Shown: one piece after another, positions 23,297 through 33,863 of the stretch
How positions within the stretch are numbered: position 1 is the stretch's first letter
Layout of the letters: each line of letters starts with the position of its first letter
Assembly (NCBI GenBank): GCA_001830425.1
Contig: MIAA01000039.1
Coordinates: forward strand, 48,185 to 93,985
Source of the DNA: Rhodospirillales bacterium RIFCSPLOWO2_02_FULL_58_16
Lineage (GTDB): Bacteria; Pseudomonadota; Alphaproteobacteria; Rhodospirillales; 2-02-FULL-58-16
Direction: 5' to 3'
Length of the DNA: 45,801 nucleotides
Translations under genes and position numbers: made by a program
Notes under the pieces: model-generated
The model's input: the letters and a program-made list of their open reading frames with translations, nothing else
What the model was told of the DNA's origin: nothing
The model's database searches: none

Positions 23297-24526
23297 CTGA
23301 CCGGTTCACAAGGCTCGGCTATTCTTGAACGGCATACGGAATTTCCGCCCGGCAACATCCGTAACGGATGGCCCCTTTCCGTATCCCGCCTGACGCTTAC
23401 CGACTTCCGTTGCTACCGCTGCCAAAGAATAGAGACCGACCCGCGTCCGGTAGTGCTTACCGGATCGAACGGCGCCGGCAAGACAAACCTTCTGGAAGCA
23501 TTGTCTTTTTTGGTTCCCGGCCAGGGCCTCAGAAGGGCGCGTCTGGACGAAGTGGCGCGCCGCGAGTCCGGATTCGCCGATGGAGCCGGTAAGAGACGAC
23601 CGTGGGCGGTGGCCGTGCGCGTGAACACGCCCGACGGTGAAATTGATATCGGCACCGGATGCGAAGCGATCTCAAATAACGTTGTCATGAACAGACGAAT
23701 CGTTCACGTCGACGGTCAGGTCCGCAAGAGTCAGGCGGTGCTTTCCGAACTGCTCAGCGTTTACTGGCTGACTCCGTACATGGACAGGCTGTTCACCGAT
23801 AGCTCCGCTTCCCGGCGGCGGTTTGTTGATCGTTTGGTATTCGGCTTTGATCCCGCCCATGCCGGTCGCGTCAGCGCCTATAACCACGCCTTGAGGGAAA
23901 GGGCGCGACTTTTGCGCCATGGACGCGCCGACCCGGAATGGCTGGCCGCCCTGGAAGACACTATGGCAAGGAAGGGCATTGCCGTCGCCGCAGCGCGGCG
24001 CGAGACGGTTTCGCGCCTTGATAACATATGCTCGAAAGAAACCGGCCCCTTTCCCGGCGCCGGTCTGGCGGTTACGGGCGATATCGAGAATTGGCTTGAC
24101 GAGGGGCCGGCGCTTGAGGCCGAGGACCGTCTGCGCGCGGCGCTGGCCAAGGCGCGCCGTACAGACATGGAAAGCGGCGGCGCCGGGCCGGGCGCTCACA
24201 GGAGCGATCTTGTGGTAAGGCATCTGGCCAAGGAATGTCCGGCGGATCAGTGCTCGACGGGCGAACAGAAGGCGCTGCTGATTGCCGTCGTATTGGCCAA
24301 TACGCGCCTCCAGGCGGCGGAACGGGGAAAGATTCCAATTCTGCTGCTGGATGAAGTGGCGGCGCACCTTGATATTCGCCGCCGCGAAGCCCTGTTCTCG
24401 GAAATTATGGCGCTCGGCTCCCAGGCGTGGCTCACCGGCGCCGATGCTGGTTTGTTCTCAAGCATTTACGGCAAGGCGCAATTTTTCAATATTGAAGACG
24501 GCGTTGTGACACCGACGATCCGATAG
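23297..24526 (+). CDS. recF: DNA replication and repair protein RecF, probable CTG start
   Basis: RecF loads RecA at gaps and is an SMC-like ATPase. The conserved N-terminus (VSRLTLTDFRCYRCQRIETD, then PRPVVLTGSNGAGKTNLLEA) begins well upstream of the first usual start in this frame, a GTG at 23453 that lies inside that conserved block. From the in-frame TGA at 23282 to 23453 there is no ATG, GTG or TTG. A CTG at 23297 stands seven bases after AGGAGG (23284-23289), giving 409 residues with Walker A at 56-63. The ABC signature region is CSTGEQKALLIAVVLANTR, with Walker B ILLLDEVAAHLD. The start codon is inferred; a sequencing error is the main alternative. Confidence 0.9.
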   Translation: MTGSQGSAILERHTEFPPGNIRNGWPLSVSRLTLTDFRCYRCQRIETDPRPVVLTGSNGAGKTNLLEALSFLVPGQGLRRARLDEVARRESGFADGAGKRRPWAVAVRVNTPDGEIDIGTGCEAISNNVVMNRRIVHVDGQVRKSQAVLSELLSVYWLTPYMDRLFTDSSASRRRFVDRLVFGFDPAHAGRVSAYNHALRERARLLRHGRADPEWLAALEDTMARKGIAVAAARRETVSRLDNICSKETGPFPGAGLAVTGDIENWLDEGPALEAEDRLRAALAKARRTDMESGGAGPGAHRSDLVVRHLAKECPADQCSTGEQKALLIAVVLANTRLQAAERGKIPILLLDEVAAHLDIRRREALFSEIMALGSQAWLTGADAGLFSSIYGKAQFFNIEDGVVTPTIR

Positions 24527-24536
24527 TGCATAATGA

Positions 24537-27014
<2,478 letters not shown>

Positions 27015-27065
27015 CGACCGAATTCATTAACTCAATTCTAACCGTAATCATTGATCATTATTCCC

Positions 27066-28979
27066 ATGACCGCCAAAGGGAATAAGAGGACAGCCGCCTG
27101 TCGGCATCGGCTCGGGTCCGCGCTTAAGTCGGTCGCAACCTGGACGACCGTCGCCGCCGTTTGGGGCATCGTCGCCGCCATAGTGCTGACGGCGTGGTAC
27201 GCCTATGACCTTCCTGACGTGGACAAGGCGCTGGCGGCGACGCGCCGGCCCACCGTTACCGTCATCGCCGCCGACGGCTTTGAATTGGCAACCTTCGGCG
27301 ATCTTTACGGAATGCCGGTAACCGTCAAGAACTTGCCGCCGGCCCTGCCGCAGGCGGTCATCGCCACCGAGGATCGGCGTTATTACAGTCATTTCGGACT
27401 CGACGTAATCGGCCTTGCCCGCGCCGCAACAGCCAATGTTTTCGCCGGGCGCATCGTCCAGGGGGGCAGCACCATTACCCAACAGGTGGCCAAGAACCTG
27501 TTTCTGACGCCCGAGCGCACCATCAAACGCAAGGTTCAGGAGTTGCTTTTGGCGCTGTGGCTTGAGCGCAAGTTCAGCAAGGATCAGATACTTACCGTCT
27601 ATCTCAACCGGGTCTATCTGGGCAACGGCGTCTACGGCGTTCAAGCGGCGGCGCAAAAATATTTCGGCGTATCGGCGCAAAATCTTTCCACCTATCAGGC
27701 GGCGTTGCTGGCCGGTCTTTTGAAAGCGCCGTCGCGCTATAACCCGATCGCCAACCCCGGTTCGGCGGCTGACCGCACCGAGCAGGTTCTGGCCAACATG
27801 GTCGCCGCCGGATATCTCTCCCGCCGGGAAGCGGATAACGCCAAAGCACAAAAAGGCCGCGCCACGGCTGTTTTCAGAGGGCAGCATTACGCCCGCCACT
27901 TCGCCGACTGGGTGATGGAACAGGTTTCCGATTATGTGTCTCCCGGCGACAAGGATGTCGTGGTGATCACCACCCTTGACGCGGATATGCAGCGGCTGGC
28001 GGAAGCAAAAGCAAAAGACCTGCTGGTCAGGGACGGGGATAAGTTCGGAGTCTCCGAAACAGCGCTGGTGGCGATGACGCCCGACGGCGCCATACGCGCC
28101 ATGGTGGGAGGGGGCGACTATGAACTGAGCCAGTTCAACAGGGCCACCCAGTCCCTGCGTCAGCCGGGATCGGCCTTCAAGCCGTTTGTCTATCTGGCCG
28201 GCCTGGAAGCCGGGCTTACTCCCGAAACCCGCTTGATGGATACGCCGCTGCGGGTGGAAGGCTGGAGTCCCAAGAACTTTGCGCGGCATTTTGAGGGCGA
28301 GGTGAGCATGAGCGACGCCCTTGCCCGCTCCATTAACACGGTAGCCGTGCAGGTGGCCGAGAAAGCCGGTCGCAGTCAGGTCATCGCGGCGGCGCGACGG
28401 CTGGGACTGACCTCGAATCTCAAGGCTGACCCCAGCCTGGCGCTGGGGTCCGGCGAGGTCAGCCTGATCGAATTGACGGCGGCTTATGCCGCCTTCGCCA
28501 ACGGCGGATACGGCGTATGGCCCCATGCCATCGAGGAAATCCGCGATGCGTCCGGCCATGTGCTTTACCGGCGTCTGGGATCGGGTCCGGGGCGGGTGAT
28601 GAGCGCAAGCCATGCCGCCGCCATGACCGCCATGCTCTCAAGCGTAATCACTTCCGGCACCGGCCATGCCGCCGCCCTGTCGAGGCCGGCGGCCGGCAAG
28701 ACAGGCACCAGCCAGAATTTCCGCGACGCATGGTTCGTCGGCTATTCAGCCGAACTGGTTACCGGGGTGTGGATGGGCAACGATGACGGACGGGCCATGA
28801 AAAAGGTAACCGGCGGCGGCCTTCCGGCGCATTTGTGGCGCGGCTTCATGGAGGCGGCCCTTGTCAACTCGCCGGCAAGCCCGTTGCCGGGCGTGGACCG
28901 GCCGCCGGAGGCGGAACCCGTTGTCGAGAAAGGATTCTGGAGCAAGCTGCTCACCGATATCTCCGGCGGCAAAAGGTGA
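27066..28979 (+). CDS. Class A penicillin-binding protein (PBP1A/1B-type)
   Basis: 637 residues from the ATG at 27066 (a TTG at 27051 is an alternative; neither has a clear ribosome site). A cytoplasmic basic tail precedes one membrane helix (about 25-46). The GT51 glycosyltransferase domain has its catalytic Glu102 in ATEDRRYYSHFGLD and the motif GGSTITQQVAKNLFL. The transpeptidase domain has Ser369-x-x-Lys (GSAFK), Ser422-x-Asn and Lys545-Thr-Gly (AGKTGTSQNFRDAWFVGYS). It polymerises and cross-links peptidoglycan. It follows gyrB by about 50 bases and is convergent with the membrane methyltransferase gene. A specific mrc or pbp name is not certain. Confidence 0.93.
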   Translation: MTAKGNKRTAACRHRLGSALKSVATWTTVAAVWGIVAAIVLTAWYAYDLPDVDKALAATRRPTVTVIAADGFELATFGDLYGMPVTVKNLPPALPQAVIATEDRRYYSHFGLDVIGLARAATANVFAGRIVQGGSTITQQVAKNLFLTPERTIKRKVQELLLALWLERKFSKDQILTVYLNRVYLGNGVYGVQAAAQKYFGVSAQNLSTYQAALLAGLLKAPSRYNPIANPGSAADRTEQVLANMVAAGYLSRREADNAKAQKGRATAVFRGQHYARHFADWVMEQVSDYVSPGDKDVVVITTLDADMQRLAEAKAKDLLVRDGDKFGVSETALVAMTPDGAIRAMVGGGDYELSQFNRATQSLRQPGSAFKPFVYLAGLEAGLTPETRLMDTPLRVEGWSPKNFARHFEGEVSMSDALARSINTVAVQVAEKAGRSQVIAAARRLGLTSNLKADPSLALGSGEVSLIELTAAYAAFANGGYGVWPHAIEEIRDASGHVLYRRLGSGPGRVMSASHAAAMTAMLSSVITSGTGHAAALSRPAAGKTGTSQNFRDAWFVGYSAELVTGVWMGNDDGRAMKKVTGGGLPAHLWRGFMEAALVNSPASPLPGVDRPPEAEPVVEKGFWSKLLTDISGGKR

Positions 28980-28983
28980 TTTT

Positions 28984-29565
28984 TTATAAAGCACGCCATT
29001 TCCATGGGATAAAGGCCGGGACCTTTCGGCGGTAGTCGGCGTAATCCGCGCCGTAGGTTTTCAGCAGGCGGCGCTCCTCGAAGCAGGCTCCGACAGCCAG
29101 ATAAAGCGACGCCCATGCCGCCGTCGCCAAGCCGAACTCGTCATCCACCCGCCCCCAGATGATCAGCAAGGCCCCGGCATAGAGGGGATGGCGCACATAA
29201 CGGTGCAGGCCGTCGGTCAGCAGCGGCTCGTTTTCGGACCCGGTCGCCGTTCCCGCCAGCCGGCCGAGATCGTAGCCTTTGAGCGCCCACAGGAACGCCG
29301 CCCAGCCGAGAACATATATCGTCGTCAATGTGAATTGCGCCCACGGCGCCAATAAAAATGCCTTGCCGTCGGCGAACAAATAAGCGCCGACGGCAAAAAC
29401 CAGGGCAATGTGCACGGCGGCGAACAGATTATAGCCAAGGCGGTAGTAAGCCCCGAATGTCGGCGTCAGGCGTCTTTTTGCCCTATCGTCGGCAAGTAAC
29501 GAATGAACGAAACCGAAACTGACCCAGGCCAGGGCGTAAAGCGCGTGAGCGACAAAGGTGTTCAC
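28984..29565 (-). CDS. Membrane methyltransferase of the NnrU/MddA/isoprenylcysteine-methyltransferase type
   Basis: 193 residues with about five hydrophobic helices. The C-terminal block LLTDGLHRYVRHPLYAGALL and CFEERRLLKTYGADYADYRR is the SAM-binding signature of integral-membrane methyltransferases (PEMT/ICMT-like). The N-terminal AWVSFGFVHSLLADDRAKRR resembles NnrU and methanethiol S-methyltransferase MddA. The substrate is open: a thiol, lipid or protein cysteine are all possible. The gene starts five bases after the hldE stop, so it is the last gene of the ADH/MocA-gmhA-hldE operon, which favours a lipid or envelope role only weakly. Confidence 0.75.
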   Translation of the reverse strand: MNTFVAHALYALAWVSFGFVHSLLADDRAKRRLTPTFGAYYRLGYNLFAAVHIALVFAVGAYLFADGKAFLLAPWAQFTLTTIYVLGWAAFLWALKGYDLGRLAGTATGSENEPLLTDGLHRYVRHPLYAGALLIIWGRVDDEFGLATAAWASLYLAVGACFEERRLLKTYGADYADYRRKVPAFIPWKWRAL

Positions 29566-29570
29566 GCCGC

Positions 29571-31028
29571 CTATTTCGCCATGCGGGCGATGGCGCCGGT
29601 AGTGCTGTGTCCGGGTTTGAGTTCGGCAAGCAGCACCCGACCGCCATAGCTTTGCACCAGGTCCGCTCCCACCACCTTGTCCAGTTCATAATCGGAACCC
29701 TTGACCAGCACGTCGGGACGGATCGCCTCGATCAGTTTCAGCGGCGTATCCTCGCCGAAGATAATAACCATATCGACGGCGGCCAGCGACGCCATGACCG
29801 TGGCGCGGGCCGTTTCCATCTGGATCGGGCGGTCGTCGCCTTTGCCCAGACGCTTGACCGAGGAATCGCTGTTCAGCCCCACCACCAGCCGGTCACAGGC
29901 CTCCCTTGCCTGGGCCAGCAGCGAAATATGTCCCGGATGCAGCAGATCGAAGCAGCCGTTGGTGAAGCCTACTTTCAGGCCTTTGCGCCGCCATTGGCCG
30001 ATACGATCAAGGGCCTGCTTCAGCGCCATGACCTTGGCCTCGGCCCCGGACAAATCATGATGGTGCAGGGCGCTGATGATATCTTCGGGGTAAACTACCG
30101 CCGTCCCCACCTTGCCGACGACGATGCCGGCGGCGGTGTTGGCCAGCGCAGCGGCGTCGGACAAACCGGCGCCCACGCCCAAAGCGGCGGCAAGAGTCGC
30201 CGCCACGGTATCGCCGGCGCCCGACACATCGAAAACCTCCAACGCTTCGGTCGCCAGAAGAGCGTTGTCGCCGTCGGCGGCGACCAGGGCCATGCCGTCG
30301 CGGCCCAGCGTCACCAGGATCGCCTCGAACCCATGTTTGTTAATCAGGGCGCGGGCGGCTTTGATAACTTCATCGCTGCCGCCCACCGGCAGATGCGTCG
30401 CCTCGCCCAGTTCGCGGCGGTTGGGGGTAATCACGTCGGCGCCCTTATAGCGTCCGTAATCGGCGCCCTTGGGATCGACGATAACGGTTTTGCCGGCCTT
30501 GCGGGCGGCGGCGATAATCTTGGCGGCAACGCCGTCATCAAGCACCCCCTTGCCGTAGTCGGAGAGAACGACAAGGGCGCAATCGCTCATGGCCTCAACG
30601 GCGGCGGCAATCAGCTTTTCCCTGACCTTGGCGCCGAGCGGAGCGACGGTCTCTCTGTCGGCGCGCAGCATCTGCTGGCCGGCGGCGAGATAGCGGGTCT
30701 TTACCGAAGTTTTCCGTTCGTCATCAATCAGCGGAACATCGACGATCCCCGCCTTGGCGATTTCCCCGGCTATTTTTTCGCCTTCGTGATCGGCGCCGAC
30801 AACGGTAATGAAGCGGGCTTTGGCGCCGAGCGCCGCCAGGTTGCGCACGACGTTACCCGCGCCGCCGAGCATCGTGTCCTCGCGTTCCAGTCTCAGCACC
30901 GGGATCGGCGCTTCGGGGGAGATGCGCTCGACCGCGCCGTGGTGAAAGTGATCAAGGATAACGTCGCCGACGCACAAAACACGAGCCTTGGTCAGCGCCT
31001 CGGCCAGGGAAACAAGAACTTCCGTCAT
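29571..31028 (-). CDS. hldE: Bifunctional heptose-7-phosphate kinase / heptose-1-phosphate adenylyltransferase
   Basis: 485 residues from the ATG at 31028, which overlaps the gmhA stop in ATGA; a longer start (31061) is therefore rejected. The N-terminal PfkB-type kinase has VGDVILDHFHHGAVERISPE, EDTMLGGAGNVVRNLAALGA and the catalytic EVFDVSGAGDTVAATLAAAL. The C-terminal nucleotidyltransferase begins with KVGFTNGCFDLLHPGHISLL (around residue 355) containing HxGH. Together they make ADP-glycero-manno-heptose for LPS inner core. Both halves look intact. Neighbours gmhA and the dehydrogenase fusion support a lipopolysaccharide operon. gmhB and hldD are not in the window. Confidence 0.95.
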   Translation of the reverse strand: MTEVLVSLAEALTKARVLCVGDVILDHFHHGAVERISPEAPIPVLRLEREDTMLGGAGNVVRNLAALGAKARFITVVGADHEGEKIAGEIAKAGIVDVPLIDDERKTSVKTRYLAAGQQMLRADRETVAPLGAKVREKLIAAAVEAMSDCALVVLSDYGKGVLDDGVAAKIIAAARKAGKTVIVDPKGADYGRYKGADVITPNRRELGEATHLPVGGSDEVIKAARALINKHGFEAILVTLGRDGMALVAADGDNALLATEALEVFDVSGAGDTVAATLAAALGVGAGLSDAAALANTAAGIVVGKVGTAVVYPEDIISALHHHDLSGAEAKVMALKQALDRIGQWRRKGLKVGFTNGCFDLLHPGHISLLAQAREACDRLVVGLNSDSSVKRLGKGDDRPIQMETARATVMASLAAVDMVIIFGEDTPLKLIEAIRPDVLVKGSDYELDKVVGADLVQSYGGRVLLAELKPGHSTTGAIARMAK

Positions 31029-31603
31029 AACAACCCCAACTCGCTTTCCAGCGCCCCGCACAGCATATGGCCCAGGGTAATGTGCATTTCCTGAATACGC
31101 GCCGTGTCGCCGGACGGCACCAGCAAAATAAGATCGCAGATATCAGCCATGGCGCCGCCCTTGCCGGCGCCGAAACCGACGGCCACGGCGCCGATTTTTT
31201 TGGCCGCGATAAGTCCGTTGATGACGTTTATGCTGGTTCCCGAAGTGGAAAAGCCGATAACCACGTCGCCGGGACGAACATTGGCCTGGACCTGACGGGC
31301 AAACAGTTGGTCAAAACCGAAGTCATTGCCGATGGCGGTCAGGGTGGAGGTATCGGTAGTCAACGCCAGCGCCGGAATCGGAGCGCGGTCTTTTTTGAAG
31401 CGAACGGTCAGTTCGGTGGCCAAATGCTGGGCGTCGGCGGCGCTGCCTCCGTTACCGAAAAAAACGATCTTGTCGCCGGCCTTTGCCGCCATAAGGCATG
31501 CCTTGACCAGCTTTGCAAACGGTTCGCCCAAGGCATCGCGGGTGGCGGCCAACACCCTTTCATGTTCATCCAGTTGCGACTTGAAGAAAACGTTTAAGTC
31601 CAT
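31025..31603 (-). CDS. gmhA: Sedoheptulose-7-phosphate isomerase
   Basis: 192 residues, one SIS domain. It converts sedoheptulose 7-phosphate to glycero-manno-heptose 7-phosphate, the first step of the ADP-heptose route. Signature segments are KIVFFGNGGSAADAQHLATE, ALTTDTSTLTAIGNDFGF, VVIGFSTSGTSINVINGLIA and, near the end, QEMHITLGHMLCGALE with the metal/active-site Glu and His. It begins 12 bases after the upstream dehydrogenase stop and overlaps hldE by four bases, so the genes are co-translated. Cytoplasmic. Confidence 0.95.
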   Translation of the reverse strand: MDLNVFFKSQLDEHERVLAATRDALGEPFAKLVKACLMAAKAGDKIVFFGNGGSAADAQHLATELTVRFKKDRAPIPALALTTDTSTLTAIGNDFGFDQLFARQVQANVRPGDVVIGFSTSGTSINVINGLIAAKKIGAVAVGFGAGKGGAMADICDLILLVPSGDTARIQEMHITLGHMLCGALESELGLL

Positions 31604-31615
31604 CTCTACATTTCC

Positions 31616-33769
31616 CTAAAGGTCGATCCGTCCGCCGGTGCGTAAAGATTCAAGAACGGCGATGGTGGCGATGGATGTTTCTATCAGTTCCGCTTCATCC
31701 GTCGGGGCCGGCCCGCCGGCGGCGGAAGCCGCCGTGAAGGCTTTGAGAGCCGCCTTGAACCCCTTGTCCTGACTCTTGCGTTTGCCGACGGAGACCTTGC
31801 CGTTGCCGGCAACGGAGAGCGAGCGGAAGTTGTCGATGGTGATCACGCTTCCGCCGGCATAGGCTTCGATCAGCTCTTTGCCCATGGCGTCATCGCCCAG
31901 GCCGGTGTAGACGACGGTGGCGAGGCTGCCGTCGGCGAAGCGCAGGGTCGCCGACAAATCCTCACAGCCCCCGGAAACGGCGGCGGTGGCGGTCGCCTGG
32001 AGCGAAACAATCGGCGAAGCGACAAGAAAGCGGGCAAGATCAACGAAGTGACAGACCTCGCCGAGAATGCGTCCGCCGCCCTCCTCGCCGTCATTGATCC
32101 AACTGTCGGCGGGCAGGCCGCCGGCATTCACCCTGAGCAGCACGAATTTCGGCCCGCGCATCCCGGCCAGATGGTCGTGGGCCTCGATCGACATGGGAGC
32201 GAAACGGCGGTTGAACCCGACCTGAAAGAAGGCGTTTGATCCGTTGCGGGCCTCGACGATCCCGGCAATCTCTTCACGGTTCAGCCCCAGCGGCTTTTCC
32301 ACCAGCACCGCCTTGCCCGCCTTCAGGGCGCGAGCCGTCAATTCGGCATGACTGTCATGACGGGTGGCGATCAGCACGGCGTTGATGTCTTTATTGTCCA
32401 GCACCGCCGATTCATCGGCGGCGGCGTGAGCAAAACCAAAGGCGTCTCCGGTTTGCCCGGCGGACGGTCCATGCCGGGTGACAATAGTGTGAAGGGTCAC
32501 ATTATCCAGCTTTTTCAGTTCCGGCAGCAGCACCGCCTTGGCGAAGTTGCCGGCGCCGATGACCCCCAGCACGCAGCCGCCGACCCGCTTGACCTTCGGC
32601 GCCGCAAAGGCGGGCCGTGGATTCGACGGCGCCTTGTCCTCGTAGGTGAGAACGACGCCGAGATGAGGCTCGTCGGAATCGGTGACCAGGGCGTAGGCCG
32701 CTTCGGCCTCCTCCAGATCAAAACGATGGGTAATCAGCTTGCCGACATCGAGACGCCGGGGGGGCTTCAGCGACATCAGGCGCAGACACTCGACCATATT
32801 TTCGGTTTCCGTCCACCGCACCCAGCCCTCCGGGTACTTGACGCCGCGCTTTTCATAGTCGGCGTCATAGCGGCCCGGCCCATAGGAGCGCGAGACCACG
32901 ATATTCAGTTCCTTCTTCATAAACTCCCGGAAGGGGATGGTGGTCCCCGTCATTCCCGCCAGACAAACGACGGCCCGATCACGGGCAATGGCGGCGGCGG
33001 TCTCCAGCGGTTCGTTGGATTTTGTAGCGGCGGCAATAAGGACGCTGTCGCAGCCGAGGCCGCCGGTCAACGCCGATATTGCCGCTTCCGGCCCGCCGTC
33101 GTTGAGATTAAAGACCGCTTCCGCGCCGCATTGACGCGCCAACTCCAGGCGCCCCGGCAGGTAATCAAGAGCCACGACGCGAACTCCGGAAAGGGCCAGA
33201 AGCTGCACCGACAGTTGACCGAGAAGCCCGACTCCGATCACCGCCGTTACGTCGCCGAGGCCGGGGTTCAGGTTGCGCGTCGCATGCAGGGCGATTGCGC
33301 CCATGGTGGCGAAACAGGCCTCATCGTCGGGAACGCCGTCGGGAATGACGGCGGCCAGATTTCGCGGCACGACGTTGATCTCGGCATGATTGGCGAAGCC
33401 TGCTCCGGCGATGGCCACCCGTTGTCCGGGGAAAAACAATCCTTCCAGTCCGGCCCCGACTTCGATCACTTCGCCGGCGGCCGAATAGCCCAGCGGCAAA
33501 GGTTCATCCAGCCTCGCCCTGACCGCCGCCACGGCGGCGCCGATGCCGTCGCGCCTCGCTTTGGCCAGAACCTTCTTGACCAGATCGGGACGCTCCTTGG
33601 CCTTGCCGGCCAGACTCTTGCGGGCGAACGACACCACGGAGCGCTCGGTCCCCGCCGAAATCAGGGAGGACTGCGTTCTGACCAGCAGGCAGCCGGCCCT
33701 TACTTTAGGCTCCGGCGCTTCGCGCAACGAGAGTTTGCCGCTACGGGCGCTCTGAACAACTTGCTTCAT
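31616..33769 (-). CDS. Two-domain dehydrogenase: zinc-less-type ADH fused to Gfo/Idh/MocA oxidoreductase
   Basis: 717 residues. The first half (about 1-375) is a medium-chain alcohol-dehydrogenase fold: SLISAGTERSVVSFARKSLA, LPLGYSAAGEVIEVGAGLEG, AVIGVGLLGQLSVQLLALSG. The second half (about 395-717) is a Gfo/Idh/MocA-type NAD(P) sugar oxidoreductase: GVIGAGNFAKAVLLPELKKL, GKAVLVEKPLGLNREEIAGI (the EKP motif) and ILGEVCHFVDLARFL. Such fusions are common in polysaccharide and lipopolysaccharide loci and probably oxidise or epimerise a nucleotide-linked sugar; the substrate is unknown. It heads the gmhA-hldE operon and is divergent from the asnB-like gene, with a 94-base promoter gap. Confidence 0.88.
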   Translation of the reverse strand: MKQVVQSARSGKLSLREAPEPKVRAGCLLVRTQSSLISAGTERSVVSFARKSLAGKAKERPDLVKKVLAKARRDGIGAAVAAVRARLDEPLPLGYSAAGEVIEVGAGLEGLFFPGQRVAIAGAGFANHAEINVVPRNLAAVIPDGVPDDEACFATMGAIALHATRNLNPGLGDVTAVIGVGLLGQLSVQLLALSGVRVVALDYLPGRLELARQCGAEAVFNLNDGGPEAAISALTGGLGCDSVLIAAATKSNEPLETAAAIARDRAVVCLAGMTGTTIPFREFMKKELNIVVSRSYGPGRYDADYEKRGVKYPEGWVRWTETENMVECLRLMSLKPPRRLDVGKLITHRFDLEEAEAAYALVTDSDEPHLGVVLTYEDKAPSNPRPAFAAPKVKRVGGCVLGVIGAGNFAKAVLLPELKKLDNVTLHTIVTRHGPSAGQTGDAFGFAHAAADESAVLDNKDINAVLIATRHDSHAELTARALKAGKAVLVEKPLGLNREEIAGIVEARNGSNAFFQVGFNRRFAPMSIEAHDHLAGMRGPKFVLLRVNAGGLPADSWINDGEEGGGRILGEVCHFVDLARFLVASPIVSLQATATAAVSGGCEDLSATLRFADGSLATVVYTGLGDDAMGKELIEAYAGGSVITIDNFRSLSVAGNGKVSVGKRKSQDKGFKAALKAFTAASAAGGPAPTDEAELIETSIATIAVLESLRTGGRIDL

Positions 33770-33792
33770 GATGATGTTTTACCCTGATTTCA

Positions 33793-33820
33793 TTGCCGGA
33801 TGCAAAGACGGCGGTATGGT
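33793..33820 (+). promoter_or_regulatory. Candidate promoter of the asnB-like gene
   Basis: TTGCCG (33793-33798), 16-base spacer, TATGGT (33815-33820) in the short divergent gap. It would give a leader of about 35 bases before the ATG at 33864. It also argues against the longer upstream reading of that gene. Confidence 0.35.
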
Positions 33821-33863
33821 AAAAAGGCTTTATTCTTTAACTCATAGCCGGTTATGTATAAAC

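Noticed and set aside
23292-23300. GTG as the recF start
   Set aside because: It is in another frame and meets TGA after two codons.
27048-28613. 521-codon minus-strand ORF opposite the class A PBP
   Set aside because: The plus strand encodes an intact PBP with all catalytic motifs; the antisense frame has no recognisable domain.
29607-31094. 495-codon plus-strand ORF opposite hldE
   Set aside because: Antisense shadow in GC-rich coding DNA; His/Gln/Gly-rich translation typical of shadows.
32348-33787. 479-codon plus-strand ORF opposite the dehydrogenase fusion
   Set aside because: Antisense of two well-conserved enzyme domains; no independent evidence for coding.
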